Below, in pieces: positions 8,260 through 16,844 of a DNA stretch of 46,589 bases. The notes under the pieces are model-generated. The model ran no database searches, was not told where the DNA came from, and worked only from the letters and a program-made list of their open reading frames with translations. Location of the stretch: assembly GCF_014472395.1 (NCBI RefSeq), contig NZ_JACSZW010000015.1, positions 1 to 46,589 of the forward strand, read 5' to 3'. The translations under genes and the position numbers were made by a program. The number at the start of each line of letters is the position of its first letter. Position 1 is the stretch's first letter. This DNA is from Pedobacter sp. N36a. GTDB taxonomy: Bacteria; Bacteroidota; Bacteroidia; Sphingobacteriales; Sphingobacteriaceae.

Positions 8260-8515
8260 ACGTTACGAAGTAATTTTGAATAAGGCCATGGTTATAAATT
8301 ATATGACACCATTCTAGGAGTTTCAAAAGGCAGCGGTAGTTGAAGAAATAGTTCTCACTTTCTCCATCTTTTTTATGGGAACAAGCAGATTTGATTATAC
8401 TTATAACTTCGTGGCGAAAATCTTCAATTTCGCAATCTTGTTCACAAAAATCCAGAATAAAATTAAGAGGAGCAGTTAATAATTCATCTTGCTGTAGGTT
8501 ATCAGCGCAAATCAT
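8243..8515 (-). pseudogene. 5' part of the same hypothetical gene family, 3' end scrambled
   Basis: The frame starts MICADNLQQDELLTAPLNF, is acidic and helical, and reaches SACSHKKDGESENYFFNYRCL. That segment is repeated 130 bases further on (8199-8259) at about 88 percent identity. After NHGLIQ the frame runs out of homology and stops. Together with the piece at 7822-8259 it would make one protein of about 190 residues if the duplicated 130 bases were removed. I do not recognise the family; a small accessory-region protein is all that can be said. Confidence 0.5.
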
Positions 8516-8635
8516 TTTATATGGTTTAGGTGAAATGATACAATGCTATGTATAGAAATCCTAAAGCACATGACCCAAAACTATTAGAGGATACACAATT
8601 GACGGAAATGACAGAAGTATTAGTCGTTCCGACAA

Positions 8636-8908
8636 TCATTCAAAACAAACCTGATAAAACGTACAAAACGGGATACAAATAATTATGGATAAAAGCTTTA
8701 AGAGATCATTTCTATTTTTCCAATTATTGCGATAAAAGACTTTTTTTGTTAATACTTCCTGCTTTTCCTTATCTTTTTTCTCACGGTAATAAACCCATAA
8801 CGACAATAGTCCAAAGATAATCAATGCATACGCTATCCATTTACCAAGCTTTTCTATAAACTTAACACCAACCAACTTTTCATAAGAAGAAAAGCCTTCA
8901 GCTCCCAT
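8636..8908 (-). CDS. Hypothetical small membrane protein
   Basis: A 90-residue frame with a clear transmembrane helix (about 23-40, WIAYALIIFGLLSLWVYY) followed by a lysine-rich stretch REKKDKEKQ. A second, weaker hydrophobic segment lies at the C-terminus (LLSIIICIPFCTFYQV). It is next to the DUF1896-like gene in the same direction. No family recognised. A short opposing frame (8548-8682) overlaps its 3' end, and the C-terminus may have been altered by rearrangement. Confidence 0.4.
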   Translation of the reverse strand: MGAEGFSSYEKLVGVKFIEKLGKWIAYALIIFGLLSLWVYYREKKDKEKQEVLTKKVFYRNNWKNRNDLLKLLSIIICIPFCTFYQVCFE

Positions 8909-8941
8909 AGGGCTGTTTCTGTAGAACTTTCTCCGGTTAAT

Positions 8942-9232
8942 CTAGTAACTAAGTCCCAAGTCTGCCATTATGGTATCAAATTCATTGTATATCACCTGAA
9001 AAATGGTATCGAATTTGGAGAAGTGCAGGTTTTCAAAAAGAATGTAGTTTGCATATTGCTCACATTGTTCAATAGTATTTCCTGCCTGAAAAGTACCTTC
9101 ATCGGCATTGTGAGCCCACGACGAACGTTGCTCAATAAATTTTTGGTCGTTTGCTTTTTCAGGGAAGCTCGTGTTTAATAATTCTTGCAGTCGTAACCTG
9201 AAATACAATAGAACTTTTTGCTGTGTATCCAT
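8942..9232 (-). CDS. DUF1896-like protein
   Basis: A 96-residue protein whose second half, EQCEQYANYILFENLHFSKFDTIFQVIYNEF, matches the hallmark of DUF1896 proteins (a-N-x-V-L-F-x-G-L-H-F-S-K-Y-D-T). These small proteins are typical of Bacteroidetes conjugative transposons and have no established function. It is in keeping with the traM, DUF3945-like and RadC-like genes to its left. The start ATG is in a reasonable place; nothing suggests truncation. Confidence 0.7.
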   Translation of the reverse strand: MDTQQKVLLYFRLRLQELLNTSFPEKANDQKFIEQRSSWAHNADEGTFQAGNTIEQCEQYANYILFENLHFSKFDTIFQVIYNEFDTIMADLGLSY

Positions 9233-9416
9233 ACTATTTTTGTTTATGATTTTACTTAAAACCCAAAATTAGAGCAACAGATAAGAGCCTTTAAAGAAGT
9301 GGCACTGGTTGGCTTTGAGTGGTAATATTTTTCTTGAGATAGTAGTTTGTCTTCTGAAATTTAGTAATCCCCTATAATGTGGGGAGTATTTTCAATTTTT
9401 AGTATTGTATATTCAC

Positions 9417-9424
9417 TATATTTG
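9417..9424 (+). promoter_or_regulatory. Candidate -7 box for the restriction operon
   Basis: TATATTTG fits the Bacteroidetes housekeeping -7 consensus TAnnTTTG and lies 26 bases before the ATG of the XRE gene. A convincing -33 TTTG at the normal distance is not evident. The surrounding AGTATTGTATATTCAC...TATATTTGACACT is partly symmetric and could be a controller-protein site. Confidence 0.4.
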
Positions 9425-9450
9425 ACACTGTAAATTTAATTAGGCACTAA

Positions 9451-9639
9451 ATGAACCGAATTAAAGAAGTATTAAAAGAAAAGGGAATTTCACAGGCTTG
9501 GCTTTCAAAAAAGTTAGACAAAAGTTATAACACAATTAATGAGTATGCTCGAAATGTGAGACAACCCAGTATTGAAGATTTGTACCGAATCGCAAAAATT
9601 CTTAATGTTAACGCTAAAGATTTATTGACAGAAGAATGA
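9451..9639 (+). CDS. XRE-family controller-like regulator of the restriction operon
   Basis: A 62-residue protein that is almost entirely a Cro/C1-type HTH: MNRIKEVLKEKGISQAWLSKKLDKS, then YNTINEYARNVRQPSIEDLYRIAKILNV. It is the first gene of the hsd operon, and its stop overlaps the hsdR start by four bases (ATGA at 9636-9639), indicating translational coupling. Small XRE proteins in this position in restriction-modification systems act as controllers that time endonuclease expression. That role here is inferred from position. Confidence 0.8.
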   Translation: MNRIKEVLKEKGISQAWLSKKLDKSYNTINEYARNVRQPSIEDLYRIAKILNVNAKDLLTEE

Positions 9640-12602
9640 GTAAAGAAAACGAAATAGAAGACAACCTTATAGAGCAGTTAAAAGGGCTTAAATATGTATA
9701 TCGTTCTGAAATTATTGATAGAAAAACATTAGAACTCAATTTTCGTCAAAAATTTGAAGCACTCAATCGGGTTCGATTGACGGATAGTGAGTATTTGCGA
9801 TTACGAGAAGAAATTATAAATCCTGATGTTTTTGAAGCGTCTAAATTATTGCGTGAAAGACAATATTTTCAACGTGAAGATGGCACACCTCTACATTACA
9901 CCTTAGTAAACAATAAAGATTGGTGCAAAAATGATTTTGAAGTCATCAATCAATTACGGATTAACACAGAGAATAGTCATCAAAGATATGATGTTATTTT
10001 GCTCATTAACGGCTTACCTGTAGTACAAATTGAGCTCAAAAAGGGTGATATTTCACATCGGAAAGCCATGCAGCAAATTGTTGATTATAAAAACGAATCG
10101 GGTAATGGCTATGCTAACTCCCTACTTTGTTTTATGCAAATGTTTATCGTTACTAATGGTGGAAGAACGCTTTATTTTGCTAATAATAAGAATCAGCACT
10201 TCGCTTTTAATGCAGATGAGCAATTTCTGCCAGTGTATGAATTAGCAAATATCGACAATAAAAAGATCAATAATTTACATGATTTTGCTGATAAATTTTT
10301 AACCAAGTGCACTCTTGGCGAAATGATCAGTAAGTATATGGTACTAGTAGAGAGCGAACAGAAATTGCTTGTAATGCGACCATATCAAATATATGCCGTA
10401 AAAGCTATTGTAGACTGTATAAAAGATAACAGAGGTAATGGTTATATATGGCATACCACAGGTAGCGGTAAAACACTGACCTCGTTTAAGGCTTCTACTT
10501 TGTTGAAAAATAATCCCGAGATTGAAAAATGTATGTTTGTGGTAGATAGAAAAGACCTAGATAGACAAACTCGAGAAGAATTTAATAGATTTCAAGAAGG
10601 TAGTGTAGAAGAAAACACTAATACAGAGACTTTAGTTAGACGATTATTGTCTACTGATTATGCAGACAAAGTGATTGTTACTACCATTCAAAAGTTAGGA
10701 CTAGCTCTTGATGGTACAAACAAGAAAAATTATAAAGAACGTTTAGAGACACTGAGCAATAAACGTATAGTGTTTATTTTTGATGAGTGTCATCGTTCTC
10801 AGTTTGGAGATAATCACAAAGCCATTAAAGAGTTTTTTCCTAATGCTCAATTATTTGGGTTTACTGGTACACCTATTTTTGATGAAAATGCGACTTACAA
10901 CATTCGAGAAGGTGAATATGCCTCGTATAAAACTACGAAGGATATTTTTCAACAGGAATTACACGCTTATACGATTACTCATGCTATAGAAGATAAGAAC
11001 GTGTTGCGTTTCCATATAGATTATTTCAAAGGTAAAGGCACGCAAAATGCTAAGCCAGGTGAAGCGATTGCGCAACAAGCAGTTGTAGAAGCGATCTTGG
11101 AAAAACACAATACAGCTACAAATCAACGTAAATTTAATGCGGTATTAGCAACAGCTTCCATTAATAATGCTATCGAATATTACAAACTTTTTAAAGAGGC
11201 TCAAAAAAGGAAACAAACTGAGAATACAGAATATGTTCCTCTGAATATTGCTTGTGTATTCTCTCCACCAGCGGATGGGAACAAAGATATTCAGCAAATT
11301 CAGGAAGATTTAACACAGGAAAAAGAAGATAATAAGCAAAATCCGGAAGAGAAGAAAAAAGCTTTGACGGAAATAATTACGGATTACAATAAACAATTTG
11401 GCACCAATCATAGTATCAATGAGTTTGATTTGTATTATCAGGATGTACAAAGACGAATTAAAGACCAGAAGTACGGCAATAAAGATTATCCACATAAGAA
11501 CAAGATTGACATAACTATTGTGGTGGATATGTTGCTTACAGGTTTTGACTCCAAATACCTGAACACGTTGTATGTAGACAAAAATCTTAAATACCATGGA
11601 CTGATACAAGCATTTTCACGAACTAATCGAGTATTAAATGACACGAAACCTTATGGTAATATTTTAGATTTTCGGTCACAGCGAGAGTTGGTTAATCAGG
11701 CAATTGCTCTTTTTTCCGGAGGAAATAGCGGAAATGCTAGAGAAATATGGTTAGTAGATCCTTCACCAGTAGTGATAGATAAATTCAAACAAGCCGTAGA
11801 AAAATTGGGAGTATTTATGCAGGATCATAATTTGCTTCGTGAACCAGAAGAAGTATATAACTTAAAAGGAGATGGAGCAAAAATAACTTTCATTGAAAAT
11901 TTCAAGGAAATACAAAGGTTGAAACTGCAGCTAGATCAATTCACTGATTTGGATGAAGAACAAAAGGCGAAGATTGAAGCTATTTTACCAAAAGAAAATT
12001 TTCAGGAGTTTCGTAGTTCCTATATAGAAACCGCTAAACAATTTCAGAAAAGACAGCAGAAGGAAGGCGATGATGCTCCGCCTGAAATTCAGCAATTAGA
12101 TTTTGAATTTGTTTTATTTGCATCTGCGGTAATAGATTATGATTACATAATGAACCTGATTGCAGATAGCACACAGAAGAAACCTACTAAGCAAAAAATG
12201 ACCAAAGCACAGGTTATCAGCTTAATGAGTGCTAATGCAAATATGCTGGATGAGCAGGAAGATTTAACTGAGTACATTAATACGTTAGACTGGAATAGCG
12301 GACAGGATGTAAATAGTTTGCGTAAAGGATACGAAACTTTTAAAGACGATAAATACAACAAAGAATTGGCTGAGATTGCTCACAAACACAGTTTGCAAAC
12401 AGCAGCTTTAAAAAGCTTTGTTGAAAAAATAATAAGCCGAATGATTTTTGACGGAGAAGAACTAACTGACTTGTTACAACCATTGCAATTAAGTTGGAAA
12501 GAACGCAAAGTAAAGGAATTGGCATTAATGGAAGATTTAGTGCCACAATTAAAAAAAATAGCCCAAGGGCGTGAAATTTCAGGACTAGCAGCTTATGAAT
12601 AA
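9636..12602 (+). CDS. hsdR: Type I restriction enzyme, motor/endonuclease subunit HsdR
   Basis: A 988-residue protein with the full HsdR architecture. The N-terminal PD-(D/E)xK nuclease has RYDVILLINGLPVVQIELKK (Asp about 119, Glu133-x-Lys135). The SF2 translocase follows: Walker A HTTGSGKT at about 273-280, DECH box 383-386 (FDECHRSQFG), FTGTP motif III, and later VDMLLTGFDSKYLNTLYVDK and QAFSRTNRV as motifs V and VI. HsdR translocates DNA using ATP and cuts unmethylated DNA far from the recognition site, working with HsdM2HsdS. Length is normal and no motif is missing. It overlaps the XRE gene by 4 bases and hsdS by 8 bases. Confidence 0.95.
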   Translation: MSKENEIEDNLIEQLKGLKYVYRSEIIDRKTLELNFRQKFEALNRVRLTDSEYLRLREEIINPDVFEASKLLRERQYFQREDGTPLHYTLVNNKDWCKNDFEVINQLRINTENSHQRYDVILLINGLPVVQIELKKGDISHRKAMQQIVDYKNESGNGYANSLLCFMQMFIVTNGGRTLYFANNKNQHFAFNADEQFLPVYELANIDNKKINNLHDFADKFLTKCTLGEMISKYMVLVESEQKLLVMRPYQIYAVKAIVDCIKDNRGNGYIWHTTGSGKTLTSFKASTLLKNNPEIEKCMFVVDRKDLDRQTREEFNRFQEGSVEENTNTETLVRRLLSTDYADKVIVTTIQKLGLALDGTNKKNYKERLETLSNKRIVFIFDECHRSQFGDNHKAIKEFFPNAQLFGFTGTPIFDENATYNIREGEYASYKTTKDIFQQELHAYTITHAIEDKNVLRFHIDYFKGKGTQNAKPGEAIAQQAVVEAILEKHNTATNQRKFNAVLATASINNAIEYYKLFKEAQKRKQTENTEYVPLNIACVFSPPADGNKDIQQIQEDLTQEKEDNKQNPEEKKKALTEIITDYNKQFGTNHSINEFDLYYQDVQRRIKDQKYGNKDYPHKNKIDITIVVDMLLTGFDSKYLNTLYVDKNLKYHGLIQAFSRTNRVLNDTKPYGNILDFRSQRELVNQAIALFSGGNSGNAREIWLVDPSPVVIDKFKQAVEKLGVFMQDHNLLREPEEVYNLKGDGAKITFIENFKEIQRLKLQLDQFTDLDEEQKAKIEAILPKENFQEFRSSYIETAKQFQKRQQKEGDDAPPEIQQLDFEFVLFASAVIDYDYIMNLIADSTQKKPTKQKMTKAQVISLMSANANMLDEQEDLTEYINTLDWNSGQDVNSLRKGYETFKDDKYNKELAEIAHKHSLQTAALKSFVEKIISRMIFDGEELTDLLQPLQLSWKERKVKELALMEDLVPQLKKIAQGREISGLAAYE

Positions 12603-13848
12603 AGTATTAATACCAGAATTGCGGTTTCCTGAATTCAATTTCGAAAGAGATTGGAAGGTTAAAGAATTGAGTGAATTAGGTGAGCTAATTAATGGACTTA
12701 CCTATAGCCCAGATGATGTTAGAGAAGAAGGATTATTGGTGTTACGTTCTTCAAATGTCCAAAATGGATTAATAGATTTGAACGACCGTGTATATGTCAG
12801 AAAAGATATAAATGGAGCGAATCTATCAGAACCTAATGATATTTTGATATGTGTTAGAAATGGTTCGAAAAATTTAATCGGAAAAAATGCAATGATTCCG
12901 AAAGATCTTCATTTTGTAACCCATGGAGCTTTCATGACTGTTTTCAGAGCAAAAAACTCTGAATTTCTTTTTCAGTTGTTTCAAACTGATATGTATGACA
13001 AACAAGTTAAAGCTGATTTAGGAGCAACTATCAATTCAATAAATGGGAAGAATTTTCTAAAATATAAATTTCCCGTTCCTGAAAACCCGAAGGAGCAACA
13101 AAAAATAGCAGATTGTCTTTCTTCTTTAGACGAAGTAATTACAGCCCACAGCCAAAAATTGGAACTACTTAAAGACCACAAGAAAGGTTTGATGCAAAAC
13201 CTTTTTCCACAAGAAGGGGAAACTGTTCCAAAATATCGCTTTCCTGAGTTTGTGAACGATGGAGAGTGGGAAAAAACTACAATTGACGCAATAGCAAAAG
13301 TCAGTACAGGAGGAACACCTGAAAGTACGAATCCTGAATATTGGAATGGAAATATACCCTGGATGAATTCGGGTGAGTTGAACAATAAAAGAATTTTTTC
13401 CGTATCAAACTTTATTACTTTTAAAGGTTTAAAAGAATCAAGCACTAAATTAATACCCCCTAAATGCGTACTGATTGGTTTAGCAGGTCAGGGAAAAACA
13501 AGGGGAACAGCGGCAATTAATTATATAGAATTATGTACTAATCAATCGATAGGTTCAATTCACCCTAATGAAGATGTTTTTGATAGTGAATTTCTATATC
13601 AAAGAATTGATTCTATGTACGAGACGCTACGGTATTTATCTGCTGGAGATGGAGGAAGAGGAGGTCTTAATTTGCAAATAATTAAAGAAATGGAGCTGCT
13701 ATTACCTAAGAAACAAGAACAGCAAAAAATAGCTTCTTGTCTTTCTATATGCGATGAACTTATTACAGTACAAACGTCGAAAATAGAACAGTTGAAACAG
13801 CACAAAAAAGGTTTAATGCAAGGATTGTTTCCCAAAATATTAAGTTAA
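12595..13848 (+). CDS. hsdS: Type I restriction-modification specificity subunit HsdS
   Basis: A 417-residue subunit with two target-recognition domains. Each is followed by a conserved helical repeat: QQKIADCLSSLDEVI...LKDHKKGLMQNLFPQ in the centre and QQKIASCLSICDELI...LKQHKKGLMQGLFPK at the end. The first TRD covers about 5-160 and the second about 210-370 (GGTPESTNPEYWNGNIPWMNSGEL). Each TRD reads half of a bipartite DNA target, so the two halves define the recognition sequence of HsdM and HsdR. No inverted hsdS copies or recombinase genes are nearby, so nothing indicates shuffling of specificity. It overlaps hsdR by 8 bases; the next gene starts 3 bases after its stop. Confidence 0.95.
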   Translation: MNKVLIPELRFPEFNFERDWKVKELSELGELINGLTYSPDDVREEGLLVLRSSNVQNGLIDLNDRVYVRKDINGANLSEPNDILICVRNGSKNLIGKNAMIPKDLHFVTHGAFMTVFRAKNSEFLFQLFQTDMYDKQVKADLGATINSINGKNFLKYKFPVPENPKEQQKIADCLSSLDEVITAHSQKLELLKDHKKGLMQNLFPQEGETVPKYRFPEFVNDGEWEKTTIDAIAKVSTGGTPESTNPEYWNGNIPWMNSGELNNKRIFSVSNFITFKGLKESSTKLIPPKCVLIGLAGQGKTRGTAAINYIELCTNQSIGSIHPNEDVFDSEFLYQRIDSMYETLRYLSAGDGGRGGLNLQIIKEMELLLPKKQEQQKIASCLSICDELITVQTSKIEQLKQHKKGLMQGLFPKILS

Positions 13849-13851
13849 GGT

Positions 13852-14910
13852 ATGAATGTATTAGAAGTAGCGAAAGAGCTTAAAGAAACAAAAGAAAATA
13901 TTCTTCTTGTATATGCCTTTAATACAACTGGGAAAACTAGGCTTTCTGTTGGGTATAAAAATTTCACTAAATCAGAGAATGAAGGTAGCCATGCTGGAGT
14001 TTATTACAATGCTTATAGCGAAGATTTATTTGTATGGGAAAACGATGAAGAAAACAATAATGAAGGTATCTGTATTAATGTTAAACATAGTAGTTTAAGT
14101 CAATTTCATTCTTATATTGATGTAAAAGATGTTGAGGAAAAGTTAGCTCTGTATAATCCAAAATACAAATTTGATTTTAACCTTCATGATGATCCAGAAA
14201 GAGGAATTGAATCTATTACATTTTTTGTTGATGAAGAAACCAAATCACCTATAAAAATTTCTCGTGGAGAGGAAAGGATATTTGTATGGTGTTTTTTTCT
14301 AACTCTTTTTGAAATTGATGAGTGGTCAGGTACACAAGATTCTCATCTCTATATAGATGATCCTGTTTCAAGCATGGACGAACATAATATATTTATTACA
14401 GCAAATTCTATTTTTGATTTGATTGAAACACATTATTTGAAGAAGAGAATCATCATAACAACGCACCATATTGGTCTGTTCTCAATATTATTTGACAAAC
14501 TTAAAAAAGGGGAAAAAAGTGGTAGATATAAAGAATTAACAAAACCTTATATTTTAAAACGCGAAAGTGATAAGTTGAATTTAGTAGGTTTAAATAAGGA
14601 TGTGTTTTTATTTCATTTACATTTATTACAAACACTTGAAACAGCAATAAAAACAGAATTATTTGCTTTCCATTTTGTTTTGTTAAGACAATTACTTGAA
14701 AATATCGCTTCATTTTTAGGTGTTGGTCGTGTAGGATTTACACTAGAGCAAATAGGGATAAAAGATGTAGCAAAAACACAAGAGACTATTAACGCATTAT
14801 CGCATAAAAATATTTACAAACAGGAGTTCAATAAAATGAATGAAGAAGATGAAAAAATTTTCAGACAAGTATTTCGAGGAATACAGGATAAATACAACTT
14901 TAAATATTAA
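13852..14910 (+). CDS. PrrC/RloC-like anticodon-nuclease-type ABC ATPase
   Basis: A 352-residue ABC-type ATPase. Visible motifs are a Walker A variant AFNTTGKTRLS (22-32), an ABC signature-like ISRGEERIFVW (136-146), Walker B and D-loop LYIDDPVSSMD (166-176) and a switch-His segment TTHHIGLF (His205/206). DDPVSSxD is typical of PrrC and RloC. The C-terminal region has LLRQLLENIASF (Arg279-x3-Glu283) and NALSHKNIY (His318). PrrC of E. coli uses an Arg-Glu-His triad with the same Arg-x3-Glu spacing to cut tRNA-Lys in the anticodon loop. The gene lies inside a type I operon, between hsdS and hsdM. It is slightly shorter than PrrC (about 396) and lacks the long coiled coil of RloC. A tRNA-cutting suicide defence is inferred; another RNA target or plain ATPase regulator is possible. 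Confidence 0.75.
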   Translation: MNVLEVAKELKETKENILLVYAFNTTGKTRLSVGYKNFTKSENEGSHAGVYYNAYSEDLFVWENDEENNNEGICINVKHSSLSQFHSYIDVKDVEEKLALYNPKYKFDFNLHDDPERGIESITFFVDEETKSPIKISRGEERIFVWCFFLTLFEIDEWSGTQDSHLYIDDPVSSMDEHNIFITANSIFDLIETHYLKKRIIITTHHIGLFSILFDKLKKGEKSGRYKELTKPYILKRESDKLNLVGLNKDVFLFHLHLLQTLETAIKTELFAFHFVLLRQLLENIASFLGVGRVGFTLEQIGIKDVAKTQETINALSHKNIYKQEFNKMNEEDEKIFRQVFRGIQDKYNFKY

Positions 14911-14919
14911 TTTTTAAAG

Positions 14920-16566
14920 ATGACACAAAAGGAACAACAACAATTGGGTAAGACCCTTTGGGACATAGCGAACGATTTACGTGGAGCAATGAATGCGGAT
15001 GATTTCCGTGACTACATGCTTTCTTTCTTATTTTTAAGGTATTTGTCTAGTAATTATGAAGAGGCCGCAAAAAAAGAATTAGGCTCAGATTATCCTGAAG
15101 TGAACTCAAAAATTGTATCTAAGTTTGGCGTATCAACACCACTTCAATTATGGTATGAAGGAAATTTTGATGATATTGAAGAGTTTGAAAAACAAATGAG
15201 AAGAAAAGTCCATTACGTGATAAAGCCACAATATTTGTGGAGTAATATTACCGAAATGGCAAGAACTCAAGATGATGAATTAACAGTAACCTTAGGTAAT
15301 GGTTTTAAATATATTCAAGACGAATCTTTTGATAGTGCATTTCAAGGCTTGTTTTCTGAAATCAATTTGAATTCTGAAAAGTTAGGAAAAACATCTACAG
15401 ATAGAAATGATAAACTTTGTAAAATAATTACGAAGATTGCTGAAGGTATTGCCGATTTTTCTACGGATTCTGATACCTTGGGAGATGCCTATGAATATTT
15501 GATTGGTCAATTTGCCGCAGGTTCTGGTAAAAAAGCGGGTGAATTTTATACACCTCAACAAATTTCAACTATATTATCTGAAATTGTAACCTTGGATAGC
15601 CAAGACCCAACAACAGGTAAAAAAGACAAACTAGACAAAGTTCTGGATTTTGCGTGTGGATCAGGTTCTTTATTGCTGAATGTGCGTAAACGAATTAAAG
15701 ACAGTGGGGGGATTATCAACAAAATTTACGGTCAGGAAAAAAACATTACAACCTACAATCTTGCCCGAATGAATATGCTCTTGCATGGTATAAAAGATAC
15801 AGAGTTCGAGATTTTCCACGGAGACACCTTGCTTAACCATTGGGATATATTGAATGAAATGAATCCTAGTAAAAAGATTGAATTTGATGCCATAGTAGCC
15901 AATCCTCCTTTTAGTTTACGTTGGGAACCTAATGATACATTGTCAGAAGATTTTCGCTTCAAAAGTCATGGTTTAGCACCTAAATCTGCTGCGGATTTTG
16001 CTTTCTTATTGCACGGTTTTCATTTCTTAGGAAAAGAAGGAACAATGGCAATTATTTTACCACATGGCGTTTTATTTCGTGGCGGAGCAGAAGAACGAAT
16101 TCGTACAAAATTATTAAAAGATAACCATATTGACACGGTAATAGGTTTACCTTCTAATTTGTTCTATTCAACAGGTATTCCAGTTTGTATTTTGGTCTTA
16201 AAAAAGTGCAAGAAGCAAGATGATGTTTTGTTTATTAATGCTGCTGAACACTTTAAGCCAGGCAAAAAACAAAATACGCTGAGAGAAGGCGATGACGGAG
16301 AACCAAATGACATTCAAAAAATTGTAGAAACCTATCAGTTCAGACCCGAACATATTGAAAGATATGCTCGTAGAGTTTCAATGGAAGAAATCGAAAAAAA
16401 TGGTTACAATCTAAATATCTCTCGTTATGTAAGTACATCAGAAGACGAAATTCAAATTGACTTGAAAGACGTTAACGCTAAATTGGTTTCAATTAACGAA
16501 AGCATCAAAGTAAATACAGATAAACACAACGAGTTTTTAAAAGAATTAGGCTTAAATAGCATTTAA
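14920..16566 (+). CDS. hsdM: Type I restriction-modification methyltransferase HsdM
   Basis: A 548-residue N6-adenine methyltransferase. The N-terminal HsdM domain begins QQLGKTLWDIANDLRGAMNADDFRDYML. The SAM-binding motif I is DFACGSGSLLL at about 243-253, and the catalytic motif IV is NPPF at 328-331 (IVANPPFSLRW). The helical C-terminus ends in a coiled coil for HsdS contact. With HsdS it methylates adenine in the target and so protects self DNA. It is the last gene, starting 10 bases after the PrrC-like stop, and is followed by a terminator. Putting hsdM last means that the toxic-looking ATPase is transcribed before the methylase. Confidence 0.95.
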   Translation: MTQKEQQQLGKTLWDIANDLRGAMNADDFRDYMLSFLFLRYLSSNYEEAAKKELGSDYPEVNSKIVSKFGVSTPLQLWYEGNFDDIEEFEKQMRRKVHYVIKPQYLWSNITEMARTQDDELTVTLGNGFKYIQDESFDSAFQGLFSEINLNSEKLGKTSTDRNDKLCKIITKIAEGIADFSTDSDTLGDAYEYLIGQFAAGSGKKAGEFYTPQQISTILSEIVTLDSQDPTTGKKDKLDKVLDFACGSGSLLLNVRKRIKDSGGIINKIYGQEKNITTYNLARMNMLLHGIKDTEFEIFHGDTLLNHWDILNEMNPSKKIEFDAIVANPPFSLRWEPNDTLSEDFRFKSHGLAPKSAADFAFLLHGFHFLGKEGTMAIILPHGVLFRGGAEERIRTKLLKDNHIDTVIGLPSNLFYSTGIPVCILVLKKCKKQDDVLFINAAEHFKPGKKQNTLREGDDGEPNDIQKIVETYQFRPEHIERYARRVSMEEIEKNGYNLNISRYVSTSEDEIQIDLKDVNAKLVSINESIKVNTDKHNEFLKELGLNSI

Positions 16567-16591
16567 TTTTAGAAGCATTTGGATAAATAAT

Positions 16592-16622
16592 AAACCCTCC
16601 AAACTTCGAGGGTTTGTTATTT
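16592..16622 (+). terminator. Terminator of the restriction operon
   Basis: AAACCCTC (16592-16599) pairs perfectly with GAGGGTTT (16608-16615) around an 8-base loop, followed by TGTTATTTATT. It begins 26 bases after the hsdM stop. Confidence 0.75.
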
Positions 16623-16792
16623 ATTCAAGATTTGTAACATCCTAGCCAGCTCAATATCCATTCTCGAAAAGGCAAACCATTTTTTGCCTAGGTCTTTCAG
16701 TGATGGAATAGAAGTATGAGGAGAAAATGTGGGAAATGTTAGATTTATATATAGCTATTTACAGTTTATGTATTGAAATGGCCCTGTCGGCG

Positions 16793-16844
16793 ACATGTTG
16801 TCATTAATCCAATTTGAAAAAAAGTTGGATTAATGACAACATGT
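16793..16844. repeat. Perfect 20-bp inverted repeat with 12-base loop
   Basis: ACATGTTGTCATTAATCCAA (16793-16812) is exactly complementary to 16825-16844. The loop TTTGAAAAAAAG extends the stem by a few imperfect pairs. It lies between the convergent ends of the hsd operon and the truncated coiled-coil gene. It has no strong T-run on either side, and ATTATATTATAAA follows. It may be a bidirectional terminator, a small IS-derived MITE-like end pair, or an attachment or recombination site. Confidence 0.8.

Noticed and set aside
8548..8682. 44-codon plus-strand frame MYRNPKAHDPKLLEDTQ
   Set aside because: Too short, no recognised family, overlaps the end of a minus-strand membrane-protein frame; either one may be a shadow.
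12981..13835. Long minus-strand frames opposite hsdS
   Set aside because: They are antisense shadows of the two hsdS halves; their repetition only reflects the internal repeat of hsdS.
12595..13848. Phase-variable hsdS shuffling
   Set aside because: A single hsdS with no silent copy, inverted repeat or recombinase gene close by.
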